64,000 bases of DNA from Glandiceps talaboti (lineage: Eukaryota > Hemichordata > Enteropneusta > Spengelidae), in the NCBI RefSeq assembly GCF_964340395.1, contig NC_135557.1:2851216-2915215 (forward strand), written 5' to 3'. Position numbers and translations under genes: made by a program. A model generated the notes under the pieces. That model did no database searches and was not told where the DNA came from. It worked only from the letters and a program-made list of their open reading frames with translations. This document shows, piece after piece, positions 1 to 21,300 of this stretch (position 1 is the stretch's first letter; each line of letters begins with the position of its first letter).

Positions 1-594
1 CATTTTCATGTATTTGCCCCAGGTACGTAAGGTTTATCTCACCTCGGGGAGGGGTTCACCCTACCCCAGGAGCTTCCGTCCCACTTAATAAGGAAAGCAA
101 GCTTTTGTTGATTTTTTCTTAGCGATAAACTTTTCAAACTGATAAACTCTTTTAACATTCTCCAAAGTATGATCGGAACTTTTCATTCAGCTAACAAAAA
201 TAAATAAATTTCCTTACTAGTAAACTAACAGAATTTATCAACAATAATTCCTTTGGGTCAGGTATAATCATATACAATGTTAATCTACTGGATGGTGATG
301 GAGTCTAAAGCTTTCTATCTAAAAAAGAGTAAATCTTCCCGTAGGGGGTGGAGGTCTGGTGGGGGTGGGGGTCATGTGTAGGTTTGTGTAGGTTTTATTA
401 GTGTTTCATGGCCACCAGCCCAAATGCAAAGGTGGATGCATCAGAAAAAAAAGTGGTATTAACAAAAACAAATGAAAAAATAAATACAATGTGAAAGACT
501 CTGAAAATGGGGGTCATGTGCTTACACGAATATAAATATGGCAGTCAATTGACTCTCATTGCGGTAGAATGTACGACAGTGGAAAGTAACTTAC

Positions 595-8986
<8,392 letters not shown>

Positions 8987-9710
8987 CTTGTCAGAGATAG
9001 GGACTGCAAGTGACTGTTACACATTCCTTCTCTTTTATTGATTCTATGAACGATTACAGTAATGTACCCCCGGTAAGCATATTGATTATCGTTGTCTAAT
9101 TAACATGTTAACAAAGGGATCTTAAGCAAACGAATGCAACGGGTGGCAAGTTCAAAACTACTTCTAAAGGCGTTGTGTGTCATGATCGTGTGATGTGACT
9201 AGCGTGCTACGGTCCAAGAGACGGACTGATTCTGTGTCTGACCGACAGTTTTTTCGAGCTATGACATCACAAATAAAGAATGAAACACTTCAGTTTTCAC
9301 AAGAACCCTTTTCCTTGTCATTCACCTCCATAAAAACCCCCAAAAAACCCAAAACAAACCTTCCCTAAAACAAACAAAAAAACAAACAAACAAACAAACC
9401 AATGTGATAAGTTATTTTCATTCATTCAATTAATAAAGATAACAGTCTATTTATATAAACTGTCAAGTCTTACTCATGGTGTCCGTCAAAGTTCATTGAT
9501 CTTGTCTCAGTGACACTATTCCTATCATTAAGTGTCCCAAAACAAAAGACTGTGAGTGATTCACAAATTGACTATGAATTGTTGTAGCGCAGTCAAATTG
9601 GAATGATATCGTAGGTTGATAGAACACCCTGTCTTGATTCATCCTCAAGGAATTGTAGACGAGTGGCAAAGTAAAACATGTGAACCAAAAAACTGACGGA
9701 GAGTCGTTAA

Positions 9711-10183
9711 ATACAATACAACGGAAATCATGAACCCTGAAACAAAACGTCGTCTGACTCAACAAAAGTCTTATTAACAAAGCTACATTCTATCGGCTGG
9801 CTAGACAAAAATCTTACCAACAGCGTTTCGTCAATTGTCTGGCGTGACAAACATCTTTACCGATATTGTTACACTTTCTTTGCGTGAGCTACCATTATCT
9901 TAGGAGATCAACGCCAAATTCATATGTCCCTGCTTGGTAAACCTAAGGTCTGGCGCGTTCATATTTTAGAGACTAAAATGTATCAATTGTAGTTCAGTTC
10001 TTGTTGTGCCAGATGATAACATGTGGAAATAATAATTAGATTTTTGTCGAGCCAGACGAGAACATTTACAACATCAAAGAGATATGTTGTCTGGCCAGAC
10101 AAAAACTGTGGCAATGTTTAATAATGAGATTTTTGTCGAACCAGGCGACGTTTTGTTTCAGAGTTTGTGATTTCCGTTGTAAT
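9711..10183. mobile_element. Inverted-repeat (MITE/foldback-like) element
   Basis: The arms 9711-9780 and 10119-10183 are reverse complements (shared CGACGTTTTGTTTCAG, GATTTCCGTTGTA). Between them TCTGGC-xx-GACAAA recurs several times in both orientations. It lies about 0.7 kb upstream of the LDLa gene start. Confidence 0.55.
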
Positions 10184-10659
10184 GTGTGCCTTTCAAACAA
10201 ACGAATAGGGATTCGTCCATAAAGTTAGGTACGTGTATGCAGTACGTTTTTGTCAATTCAAACATTTACATTATAGGGACATCTCATTTCCGAAAAGTAA
10301 CAAAGGTAATTAAAATGACGACGAGAACACCATAGTTTTAAAGCACATCTACACTACATCAATATAAATCTTTAGTCAGGATACCAACCTGGTGGAGGTG
10401 TAAATTATAACATTACGGTATAGGAACTAGGTCTGGCTTTAAACCATTCAATATGTCAGATCTTTCATTCACATCAAATTTAACTTGATAGACTAAAAGC
10501 TTTCCCTAACAAAAGTAACAGACTCATGGTAAATGTTATTTCATTAGTTGTTCGTTTTCTTTTTGGAAGAAGCAAGGTACGCACTCTCAACCATTTCCAT
10601 TTAGAAAACATTGAAGTATCATCATAACTAGCAGACATGATTCATATAAGTACGCGTTC

Positions 10660-10832
10660 CATACTATGATGACCATGGAGGTATAACTCCATACTATGAC
10701 CATGGAGGTATAACTCCATGCTATGACCATGGAGGTATAACTCCATGCTATGACCATGGAGGTATAACTCCATACTATGACCATGGAGGTATAACTCCAT
10801 GCTATGACCATGGAGGTATAACTCCATACTAT
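10660..10832. repeat. 27-bp tandem repeat with palindromic core, 6 copies
   Basis: The unit includes CCATGGAGGTATAACTCCAT, itself an inverted repeat (ATGGAG / CTCCAT), with an A/G variant after each unit. Confidence 0.92.
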
Positions 10833-10839
10833 GAAAATT

Positions 10840-11182
10840 ATGTTGAATTTGAAGTATGTATTCTTAAGATATAGCCTAATTACCAAAAATAATTAATTAT
10901 GCAAATTATTCATTAATGCCCTAAGATACATCAACGAATTTTATAGGACAAATGTATGTTGTTATGTTTAACGAATATACTAAATTATATTGAAAATTGA
11001 AGTATGCAGTCTTAAGATATTGCGTAATTAGTTGATATCATTAATATGCAAATTTCTCTAATTAAACATTAACAGATCTGGCTCAAAACCTAATCAGGTC
11101 TAGCTATTACCCTAAAGATTATATATCCCAAATTTCATTACAATTGAGCCAGCCGATTTTTAGAAAATGATGACACAGACAC

Positions 11183-11229
<47 letters not shown>

Positions 11230-11290
11230 CACACACACACACACAGACATTCCCCTTTTAATACCTCCAGTACCCTTACGGGAGGTAAAA
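10840..11290 (-). mobile_element. Microsatellite-bearing interspersed repeat, copy a
   Basis: On the minus strand it starts with a palindromic TTACCTCCCGTAAGG...GGAGGTA head, then TGTG/CTGT repeats, then CATTTTCTAAAAATCGGCTG and GGCTCAATTG-A-GAAATTTG. An AT-rich body with CTTAAGA-TGCA-ACTTCAA and TTTGCATATTAATGA follows. The same order recurs at 41870, 49275, 49636 and in partial copies. Confidence 0.65.
11170..11245. repeat. CAGA/CA microsatellite
   Basis: CAGA then CA repeats within interspersed repeat copy a. Confidence 0.95.
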
Positions 11291-11977
11291 ATGAGTTAAT
11301 TACACGCACCTAGACACCTAGACTGTGGACAGGTCACGGACACATTAAAATGATCCGGCAAATGATTGTGGACGCGATTTTAGTGTGACCGTGAATGACC
11401 GACATAATAGCACTGACATGTTATATTTACCTTTAGAGAATTTATCATTATTTGTCTCCAGTTTACAATATGTATACAAGCAGCACTGTTAACGTTCACT
11501 CCCATTATTTTTTTCTCTTTACACACAAATACACAAAGTGATTCTGTAGATTTCCATTCAGACTTTGTATTACTCCACTGCGTTTAATATGTCGCAAGCT
11601 CGCTGTCCAAGTCGTGTCACTATGGAACTCAGTCTGTTCCATCCTCGATAGCGGTGTTCGGTCGTGTGTCGGAAGAACATCCGAGGTCTAGCAGCTAGAC
11701 TTGGGTTTATGCTCAGTCATGATGGTAATGTCACTACTGTCTTATGGCTTTATGGTAATTATGAGTTTGACGAGTGTGTAGACACTGTCATTCACACAGT
11801 TCAGTTTATCCATCGGTGGTTATTTTTACAAGCTGAATATGCATGAAAAAATAAGCCATTTTTCTGTTTGTGCTTGTTGTCGACTGCCTTCTCTGATAGG
11901 GTTTTATTGATAGCCTGAAACACAGACAACTAAGAAAATGTGGAGATGACTTTAGGTAGACCTCGGGTGATCCACCC
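11290..11977. other. No gene seen
   Basis: Non-coding. 11648-11710 (TCGGAAGAACATCCGAGGTC, TAGCAGCTAGACT) is a diverged relative of the arm of palindrome A at 11980-12020. Confidence 0.5.
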
Positions 11978-12189
11978 TCGTATCGTGTCAGAAGAAAGCC
12001 CGAGGTCTAGCAACTTGACTAGGTCGAACCCGGAGTTATCAAAGTCCACGTAGATCAGTGTGAGTTGTTTCTTGACTCAACTCATACTGATGTCTATCCA
12101 TATGTGGGTGAAAATCACGTTTGTGTAGTCTCTGTTTCTGTCTCGCTTTCCGAGTCCCTGTCTGTCAGCCTGTGTCTGTCTATCAGTCA

Positions 12190-12269
<80 letters not shown>

Positions 12270-12292
12270 GCCTGCCAGCCAGCCAGCCAGCC

Positions 12293-12328
<36 letters not shown>

Positions 12329-12423
12329 GGACAGACAGACAGACAGTCAGTCAGTCAGTCAGTTAGTCATGATTAGTCAGTCAGTCAGTCAGTCAGTCAG
12401 TCAGTCAGTCAGTCAGTCAGTCA

Positions 12424-12466
<43 letters not shown>

Positions 12467-12715
12467 TGCCTGCCTGCCTGCCTGTCAGTCAGTCAGTCAG
12501 TCAGTCAGTCAGTCAGTCAGTCAGTCAGTCAGTCATGATCAGTCAGTCAGTCAGTCAGTCAGTCAGTCAGTCAGTCAGTCAGTACAGTACAGTCTGTCTG
12601 TCTCAGGCTGGCTGGCTGGCTGGCTGACTGACTGACTGACTGACTGACTGACTGACTGACTAATCATGACTAACTGACTGACTGACTGACTGACTGACTG
12701 TCTGTCTGTCTGTCC

Positions 12716-12755
<40 letters not shown>

Positions 12756-12778
12756 GGCTGGCTGGCAGGCAGACAGGC

Positions 12779-12826
<48 letters not shown>

Positions 12827-13034
12827 TGATAGACAGACACAGGCTGGCAGACAGGGACTCGGAATGCGAGACAGAAACAGAGACTACACAAACGTGATTT
12901 TCACCCACATATGGATAGACATCAGTATGAGTTGAGTCAAGAAACAACTCACACTGATCTACGTGGACTTTGATAACTCCGGGTTCGACCTAGTCCAGTT
13001 GCTAGACCTCGGGCTTTCTTCTGACACGATACGA
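11978..13034. repeat. Large palindrome A (arms with CTGT/CAGA/CAGT arrays)
   Basis: Left arm from TCGTATCGTGTCAGAAG (11978) and right arm ending CTTCTGACACGATACGA (13034) are near-perfect reverse complements for about 190 bp. They continue through complementary tetranucleotide runs to the TAGTCATGATTAGTCAG block at 12363 and its complement near 12655. The middle (about 12382-12650) is CAGT/CCAG/CTGC repeat. Confidence 0.93.
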
Positions 13035-13036
13035 TA

Positions 13037-13565
<529 letters not shown>

Positions 13566-13569
13566 TTGA

Positions 13570-14150
13570 TAAACATTTTATAACTATCATTGATTTACAT
13601 GATCATTACGATTAGATTTGCGAAAAGCCTGGTTGCAAGTAAATATTGTAAGAGACAAGAATATAAGTACTAAGCCGCTTATGCCGCTCTGATAGTCAAC
13701 CCCTCAGTGTGATAGCGCCGCCAACGACATGCTTCTACATTCCAACAAAGCCTGTGACAAATACAATCTATTGTTTATGATTTTATTTGATTGATATTCT
13801 TGAATACATGACTGTACGTGTGTAAACCCCTTGTTTCACCATACACAATAGACCGGTCTGGGCTTTCACCAGCCTAGTTGCATTTTAATATTATTCGCGA
13901 TAACATAATATGTATTATGCAGTGCAATGCGCTGACCCCACTGCAATGTCTCGATATGATCCGAGTAGCTGGGTTATTCCTAACTAGGTGTGGGAATTGT
14001 ACATTTTCACTAACCTGGTGAACGTTTTACTGTCTTCTGACCAAAAGGTGAAAAGAGCAGTCTGGTACACGCTATCAAACACTTCCTATCCATTTCTTTG
14101 GGAAAAATAACAACCCTTACTTCTAATGATTTCGGACGTTGAGGGCACTC
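13570..14150. other. No feature seen
   Basis: Unique-looking AT-rich sequence between palindromes B and C. GCGCCGCCAACGAC near 13709 also occurs near 2530, possibly a repeat fragment. Confidence 0.4.
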
Positions 14151-14153
14151 TAA

Positions 14154-14588
14154 GCACAGGGTAAAGGACCAATGATCAATTTTGTACTCGCGATTTTCCG
14201 GATTCTATACAATTTCTAATATTATTTTCTGTATATTTCAAATAAAGTTTTAAATACTGTTTCCTCTTACTGTTTTTTTCTATTTCCTACCTGATATCAA
14301 TGTCTTATCTGAGTGTATCAGCTTTGCATTAATTAGTAGCTTGCTAGAACAAACTCACTATTTGCCCAAATTAACGCATTATGCCGTGAGTGTAAACATC
14401 TACTGATCCTACTAATAATGGTAATACACACAAACTCAGATAAGACATTGATATCAGGTAAGAAATAGAAAAAAAAAAACAGTGAGAGGAAACAGTATTT
14501 CAAACTTTATTTGAAATATACAGAAAATAATATTAGAAATCCGGAAAATCGCGAGTACAAAATTGATCATTGGTCCTTTACCCTGTGC
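14154..14588. repeat. Large palindrome C
   Basis: Arms 14154-14314 and 14434-14588 are reverse complements (GCACAGGGTAAAGGACCAAT ... TGTCTTATCTGAGT), with an 11-base insertion in the left arm and a longer A/T run in the right. The loop is about 120 bp. Confidence 0.9.
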
Positions 14589-14802
14589 TCTAAGTTATCA
14601 CCCGGGGCCTACGTACCTTGATGACTTGGTGGTCTTATATTTTACTCGAGAATTGTGAGACATGTAATATAATGAAAGTATAAACTTTACATAGTTTAAC
14701 TGTCGTCTTGTCAATCAATTGAAATATTAATTACTTAATTACTAGAGACTTTAATTTCCATATCATAAATACTGAAAATGAATAAAATATGTAGGTTGCA
14801 AT

Positions 14803-14804
<2 letters not shown>

Positions 14805-14845
<41 letters not shown>

Positions 14846-15128
14846 GTGTGTGTGTATGTGTGTATGTGTGTGTGTACGTACGTACGTACGTACGTATGTA
14901 TGTATGTATGTATGTATGTATGTATGTATGTATGTATGTATGTATGTATGTATGCATGTATGTATGTATGCATGTATGTATGTATGTATGTATGTATGTA
15001 TGTATGTATGTATGTATGTATGTATGTATGTATGTATGCATGCATGTATGCATGCATGTATGTATGTATGTATGTATGTATGTATGTATGTATGTATGTA
15101 TGTATGTATGTATGTATGCATGCATGTA
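14805..15128. repeat. TG then TATG microsatellite
   Basis: TG run, TACG run, then TATG with occasional TGCATGCA. About 100 bp downstream of the claudin-like stop codon, possibly in its 3' UTR. Confidence 0.98.
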
Positions 15129-15227
15129 TATGGCTTTGTTATTAGATATAAGTTACAAATCTACGCTTGGTATCAAAAGTAGAAAAGCTGGTCTCAGCTA
15201 TACAAGTTGTAAGGATAGTTATTGCCA

Positions 15228-15436
15228 TTAATTGACATTCAAAATAAATGTTTGTTTTCGCGCATTGCTTGCCGACCCGGCAATAGCGAGTAATACTCCA
15301 CCAATCACAGCTGTTCCCATTGAAAACCAACCAAGAATGACAGATATGCCAGGAGTATAAACGACTTCTTGTTCGTATTTAATATGGTTAAACCATCCGA
15401 TAAGGTACCAGACTGTACCCACTATGACGGCAAAAC
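15228..15436 (-). CDS. Claudin-like gene exon 3: TM3 and TM4, stop
   Basis: Acceptor CGTAATAG. Encodes SFAVIVGTVWYLIGWF (TM3), a loop, then ILGWFSMGTAVIGGVLLAIAG (TM4, first 20 residues ILGWFSMGTAVIGGVLLAIA) and a short tail to the stop. There is no PDZ-binding-type YV end: the tail ends FILNVN. Confidence 0.8.
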
Positions 15437-17197
15437 CTATTACGAAAGTAGAGACAGAGAGACAGAGAGAGACAGATGTGTAAAACATCTTAAAAATCGG
15501 TTCTCGTGTCAGGGCTATATCTTGACAATGGGATTAGAGTGGGGTAACATTTTGCTTGTACGCATTGTATTGAGTAACTTTACATAATTTTGTGAATTTT
15601 GTGAGTTTGGCCTCCCACTGCTGTCATCGGTACCGGTTATGCAACCACATGCTGTCATATTGGTTATGGTTGGAGTTTGGGTTATATGTATTATAACATC
15701 ATAACTGTAGCTGCTGACAAACATGCAGCGAAAAGCAAATTTGTGATCTGGGGAGAGGAGTGGGTCTCACAGGAGTAAATCTTGAACATTGGGGGTAAAT
15801 TATTTGGAAAATTGGATATTGACCTCGGTCCTGAGAATGTTGAGACTCAGATTATGCCCCCCCCCCCCATCTAGTCTTTTGAAGTTCTGCCCTTCTGCTC
15901 GATCGATCCAAAGACAGGTATTAATGCAATGACGTCAAAAAAGTTTCCCGTGGTGGTAGTAATGGGAAACAGGCAATGTTTTTAATATCATCAATGTGGT
16001 GACATCGTTGGGATCAAGTCCTTAACATTAATTCTTGTAATATTATCAATGTGGTGTTATCGGTGGGATTAAGTCCTTAACATTAATTCTTGTAATATTA
16101 TCAATGTGGTGTCATCGGTGGGATCAAGTCTTTAATATTATTTCTTGGACTTGTGTCTGACAGCACTGATCTTAACCTATGTTTTTGAAATATTTGAAAA
16201 GGAGGAGGGTAGGGCAAAAGAGTGGGGGGGGGGTCGGGTCTCATTTTGATTTCCCTTGGCCCTCTCCCCTTGTGATTATTGAATGTTCCCTTACCGTAGA
16301 TCTATTCATCCTATACTTACTTGTTAGAGCTAGACCCAATCCCGTCGGCTTTAGTCGTTTCATACTGAAGCATCCAAGGACAGCAAGAGTTGCTATAGCA
16401 ACAGATACACCGGCAACAATACAAGCTAATACCATACACACTCTAGCTGCAAACACGTATTCTATGGAAGTACAGTAGAAAATATAACTTTCCAGTTAAA
16501 AATTATTAAATATCAACAACAAGTGTGTTTTCTAAGTTTTGCTGCATTCTATTTTATACAATATCTTTTATATATTTTAATCAACGTACTTGTATGTATA
16601 TATCAATTATCAAACTCTTATTTTACGATACAGTGTGGCGCTCTTCCAATTGGACATACAGAAGTGGTTATTGCACAAGAAAAATGTGCTTCATCGATCT
16701 ACGCCATAGAGGGCGCTGTATGATTACCCTGTATCCACTGCACTGGTTATCACCTAAGGGTCGAGATCAATAGTTCAATGTCGGGGAAAAAAATTAAATT
16801 CCTTTACTTTGGAGTGGGGTTGCTTGGGTGGGGTTGCGGGGGCTGGGTATATTGAACCAATTTAGTTCTCATCCTACAAAATCGATTTGACTTGTAATGG
16901 ATCTGTCTGTACCCTATATACACATATTTCTAAAAAAACCCCAAACTTTCGCTATATTAAATGCATGGCGCTCTAAAAACAGTTTTCAGTTTTGTCCAAT
17001 TTAGTTAGAAGAGAGTATTTGAGGTGAGGGTTTCAGGCCTAAATATAAGAATTCAGTTTTTATCCTACATTGAGTTATTGATCTCACCCCTAAGCTCTTA
17101 GACTTACGTACACACTCATCCTATTATAAGAGACGGAAAGGTAAATGAACATGTAACAGGTAGACAGACAGGCAGACAGACAGACAGACAGACAGGC

Positions 17198-17228
<31 letters not shown>

Positions 17229-17259
17229 ATGATCAGGTAACAGATAGACAAATGGATAT

Positions 17260-17304
<45 letters not shown>

Positions 17305-17667
17305 TATATATATTCACACAGAAAGACACAGATAGTCAGACAGAATAAACAGATAACAGACAGATAGATAATTGATCTATACAGACAGACAGTCAGGCAG
17401 ATAGACACATACAGACACAAACCGAGACTTAAAAGATCGATATCCAATAGAATAACTGTACATGTTGTACAATTATTGTGGTGTAGTCTTACCAGTGTTT
17501 TGTACGTCATGACATTTGTTACGTCCACAAGTCTTCCATAGTCCACTGTACGTTGTATTAGATGACACAGTCATTTCACACCAATGATGTGTTGTTATAC
17601 ATACACAGTGTAATATGAACGTTACAATGGCCAGCACATATCCCATGTACAGGATTATCTTAGTCAT
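15228..17667 (-). CDS. Claudin / PMP22-family four-transmembrane protein, three coding exons
   Basis: Exons 17667-17493, 16461-16321 and 15436-15228 join in phase 1 at both junctions to give 174 residues. That is slightly shorter than most claudins (about 190-220) and close to PMP22/EMP proteins. The predicted order is TM1 (about 5-27), extracellular loop with W29, GLW at 42-44, C47 and C52 (the W-GLW-C-C family signature), AAR at 63-65 and TM2, a cytoplasmic loop, TM3 (about 106-121) and TM4 (about 142-165). Known relatives act in tight or septate junctions or as membrane organisers; which applies here is unknown. The ATG at 17667 was chosen because upstream codons in frame contain no ATG before a stop. 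An acceptor-like TTTCTACAG near 17760 hints at a 5' UTR intron. Intron 1 holds no large repeat; intron 2 holds part of an interspersed repeat. Confidence 0.82.
15755..16165 (+). mobile_element. Interspersed repeat family (CACAGGAGTAAA type), copy 2
   Basis: Counterpart of 3150-3470. It contains a local triplication of a roughly 55-bp segment (AATGTGGTG-CATCGGTGGGAT ... TTCTTGTAATATTATC) at about 15988-16140. It lies in the second intron of the claudin-like gene. Confidence 0.55.
16321..16461 (-). CDS. Claudin-like gene exon 2: TM2
   Basis: Acceptor TTCCATAG, donor GTAAGTA, 141 nt, phase 1-1. Encodes EYVFAARVCMVLACIVAG and onward: the conserved Arg before TM2, then a hydrophobic segment and a basic loop (MKRLK). 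Confidence 0.85.
17160..17420. repeat. Imperfect CAGA microsatellite
   Basis: CAGA repeats with many substitutions, in the first intron of the claudin-like gene. Confidence 0.95.
17493..17667 (-). CDS. Claudin-like gene exon 1: TM1 and first extracellular loop
   Basis: Begins MTKIILYMGYVLAIV, followed by W29 and GLWKTCGRNKC, the claudin-family loop signature with two cysteines four residues apart. Ends at a GTAAGA donor (17492), phase 1. Confidence 0.85.
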
Positions 17668-18327
17668 ATTGAAGATAATCTCGAAGACTATTTCAGATGT
17701 ATGATTATCCAAAGTACGTTGATCGATGACGTCTTGTATACTAATCTAGTTTAAATCTGTAGAAAATAAATAAAATGATAAACACGTAGTCAATTCAATA
17801 CTATTACCATGGTCATTATTGAATAGATTTTGTATTTTTATTAACCAGTCGACATTATTATGGCGTAGGTACTAGGTTTCTCGTACGCGACTCAGCCCAC
17901 ACTTCTTCCACAATAATGAAAATGAATATCACGATTTTTTTCTTCAAATGATGCCCTCTACGACAGAAACAAGAAACAAACAATCCACGGTCACTGATAT
18001 GATTGTAAGAAGATGATGACCACACAAGTGCGTATCTGAGTGTATTGCGGGAACTTATTAAAATATATAAATGGTTCTAAGTTTCCTTTGGACGTTAATT
18101 GTCACGTCTAAGTCTCTACGAATATTTACTATACTGTCACAGTGACATCTCTAATGTTTCGTATCTGCCTCGTTTTACTTTATTTTAGGGCAACAACCGG
18201 GCCTTACCCCAGTAAATTTAAAGACTATTATATCGTCTCTGTACGTCTATCCGTGATATTTTCTAACCACCGTTCGTAGTATAATCACGTGATCAAGATA
18301 GTGTAAACATTTAAAGTCCCAAAACAC

Positions 18328-21300
18328 TATATAGCTATAGGCAGTAAGTCTATATAGCTATAGGCAGTAAGTTTATATAGCTATAGGCAGTAAGTTTATA
18401 TAGCTATAGACAGTAAGTTTATATAGCTATAGGCAGTAAGTTTATATAGCTATAGACAGTAAGTTTATATAGCTATAGGCAGTAAGTTTATATAGCTATA
18501 GACAGTAAGTTTATATAGCTATAGGCAGTAAGTTTATATAGCTATAGGCAGTAAGTTTATATAGCTATAGGCAGTAAGTTTATATAGCTATAGGCAGTAA
18601 GTCTATATAGCTATAGGCAGTAAGTTTATATAGCTATAGGCAGTAAGTTTATATAGCTATAGGCAGTAAGTTTATATAGCTATAGGCAGTAAGTTTATAT
18701 AGCTATAGGCAGTAAGTTTATATAGCTATAGGCAGTAAGTTTATATAGCTATAGGCAGTAAGTTTATATAGCTATAGGCAGTAAGTTTATATAGCTATAG
18801 GCAGTAAGTCTATATAGCTATAGGCAGTAAGTTTATATAGCTATAGGCAGTAAGTTTATATAGCTATAGGCAGTAAGTCTATATAGCTATAGGCAGTAAG
18901 TTTATATAGCTATAGGCAGTAAGTTTATATAGCTATAGGCAGTAAGTTTATATAGCTATAGGCAGTAAGTTTATATAGCTATAGGCAGTAAGTTTATATA
19001 GCTATAGGCAGTAAGTTTATATAGCTATAGGCAGTAAGTTTATATAGCTATAGGCAGTAAGTCTATATAGCTATAGGCAGTAAGTTTATATAGCTATAGG
19101 CAGTAAGTCTATATAGCTATAGGCAGTAAGTCTATATAGCTATAGGCAGTAAGTTTATATAGCTATAGGCAGTAAGTCTATATAGCTATAGGCAGTAAGT
19201 TTATATAGCTATAGGCAGTAAGTTTATATAGCTATAGGCAGTAAGTTTATATAGCTATAGGCAGTAAGTTTATATAGCTATAGGCAGTAAGTTTATATAG
19301 CTATAGGCAGTAAGTTTATATAGCTATAGGCAGTAAGTCTATATAGCTATAGGCAGTAAGTCTATATAGCTATAGGCAGTAAGTCTATATAGCTATAGGC
19401 AGTAAGTCTATATAGCTATAGGCAGTAAGTCTATATAGCTATAGGCAGTAAGTTTATATAGCTATAGGCAGTAAGTTTATATAGCTATAGGCAGTAAGTT
19501 TATATAGCTATAGGCAGTAAGTTTATATAGCTATAGGCAGTAAGTTTATATAGCTATAGGCAGTAAGTTTATATAGCTATAGGCAGTAAGTTTATATAGC
19601 TATAGGCAGTAAGTCTATATAGCTATAGGCAGTAAGTTTATATAGCTATAGGCAGTAAGTCTATATAGCTATAGGCAGTAAGTCTATATAGCTATAGGCA
19701 GTAAGTTTATATAGCTATAGGCAGTAAGTTTATATAGCTATAGGCAGTAAGTCTATATAGCTATAGGCAGTAAGTCTATATAGCTATAGGCAGTAAGTTT
19801 ATATAGCTATAGGCAGTAAGTCTATATAGCTATAGGCAGTAAGTTTATATAGCTATAGGCAGTAAGTCTATATAGCTATAGGCAGTAAGTTTATATAGCT
19901 ATAGGCAGTAAGTTTATATAGCTATAGGCAGTAAGTTTATATAGCTATAGGCAGTAAGTTTATATAGCTATAGGCAGTAAGTTTATATAGCTATAGGCAG
20001 TAAGTTTATATAGCTATAGGCAGTAAGTTTATATAGCTATAGGCAGTAAGTTTATATAGCTATAGGCAGTAAGTCTATATAGCTATAGGCAGTAAGTCTA
20101 TATAGCTATAGGCAGTAAGTTTATATAGCTATAGGCAGTAAGTCTATATAGCTATAGGCAGTAAGTCTATATAGCTATAGGCAGTAAGTCTATATAGCTA
20201 TAGGCAGTAAGTTTATATAGCTATAGGCAGTAAGTTTATATAGCTATAGGCAGTAAGTTTATATAGCTATAGCCAGTAAGTTTATATAGCTATAGGCAGT
20301 AAGTTTATATAGCTATAGGCAGTAAGTTTATATAGCTATAGGCAGTAAGTTTATATAGCTATAGGCAGTAAGTTTATATAGCTATAGGCAGTAAGTTTAT
20401 ATAGCTATAGGCAGTAAGTTTATATAGCTATAGGCAGTAAGTTTATATAGCTATAGGCAGTAAGTCTATATAGCTATAGGCAGTAAGTTTATATAGCTAT
20501 AGGCAGTAAGTTTATATAGCTATAGGCAGTAAGTTTATATAGCTATAGGCAGTAAGTTTATATAGCTATAGGCAGTAAGTCTGTATAGCTATAGGCAGTA
20601 AGTCTATATAGCTATAGGCAGTAAGTTTATATAGCTATAGGCAGTAAGTTTATATAGCTATAGGCAGTAAGTTTATATAGCTATAGGCAGTAAGTTTATA
20701 TAGCTATAGGCAGTAAGTTTATATAGCTATAGGCAGTAAGTTTATATAGCTATAGGCAGTAAGTCTATATAGCTATAGGCAGTAAGTCTATATAGCTATA
20801 GGCAGTAAGTCTATATAGCTATAGGCAGTAAGTCTATATAGCTATAGGCAGTAAGTCTATATAGCTATAGGCAGTAAGTTTATATAGCTATAGGCAGTAA
20901 GTTTATATAGCTATAGGCAGTAAGTTTATATAGCTATAGGCAGTAAGTTTATATAGCTATAGGCAGTAAGTTTATATAGCTATAGGCAGTAAGTTTATAT
21001 AGCTATAGGCAGTAAGTTTATATAGCTATAGGCAGTAAGTCTATATAGCTATAGGCAGTAAGTTTATATAGCTATAGGCAGTAAGTCTATATAGCTATAG
21101 GCAGTAAGTCTATATAGCTATAGGCAGTAAGTTTATATAGCTATAGGCAGTAAGTTTATATAGCTATAGGCAGTAAGTCTATATAGCTATAGGCAGTAAG
21201 TCTATATAGCTATAGGCAGTAAGTTTATATAGCTATAGGCAGTAAGTCTATATAGCTATAGGCAGTAAGTTTATATAGCTATAGGCAGTAAGTCTATATA

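Noticed and set aside
14731-15231. ORFs of YVCM / HTYI repeats
   Set aside because: Products of TATG/CATA microsatellites. The same applies at 24.6, 28.4 and 58.4 kb.
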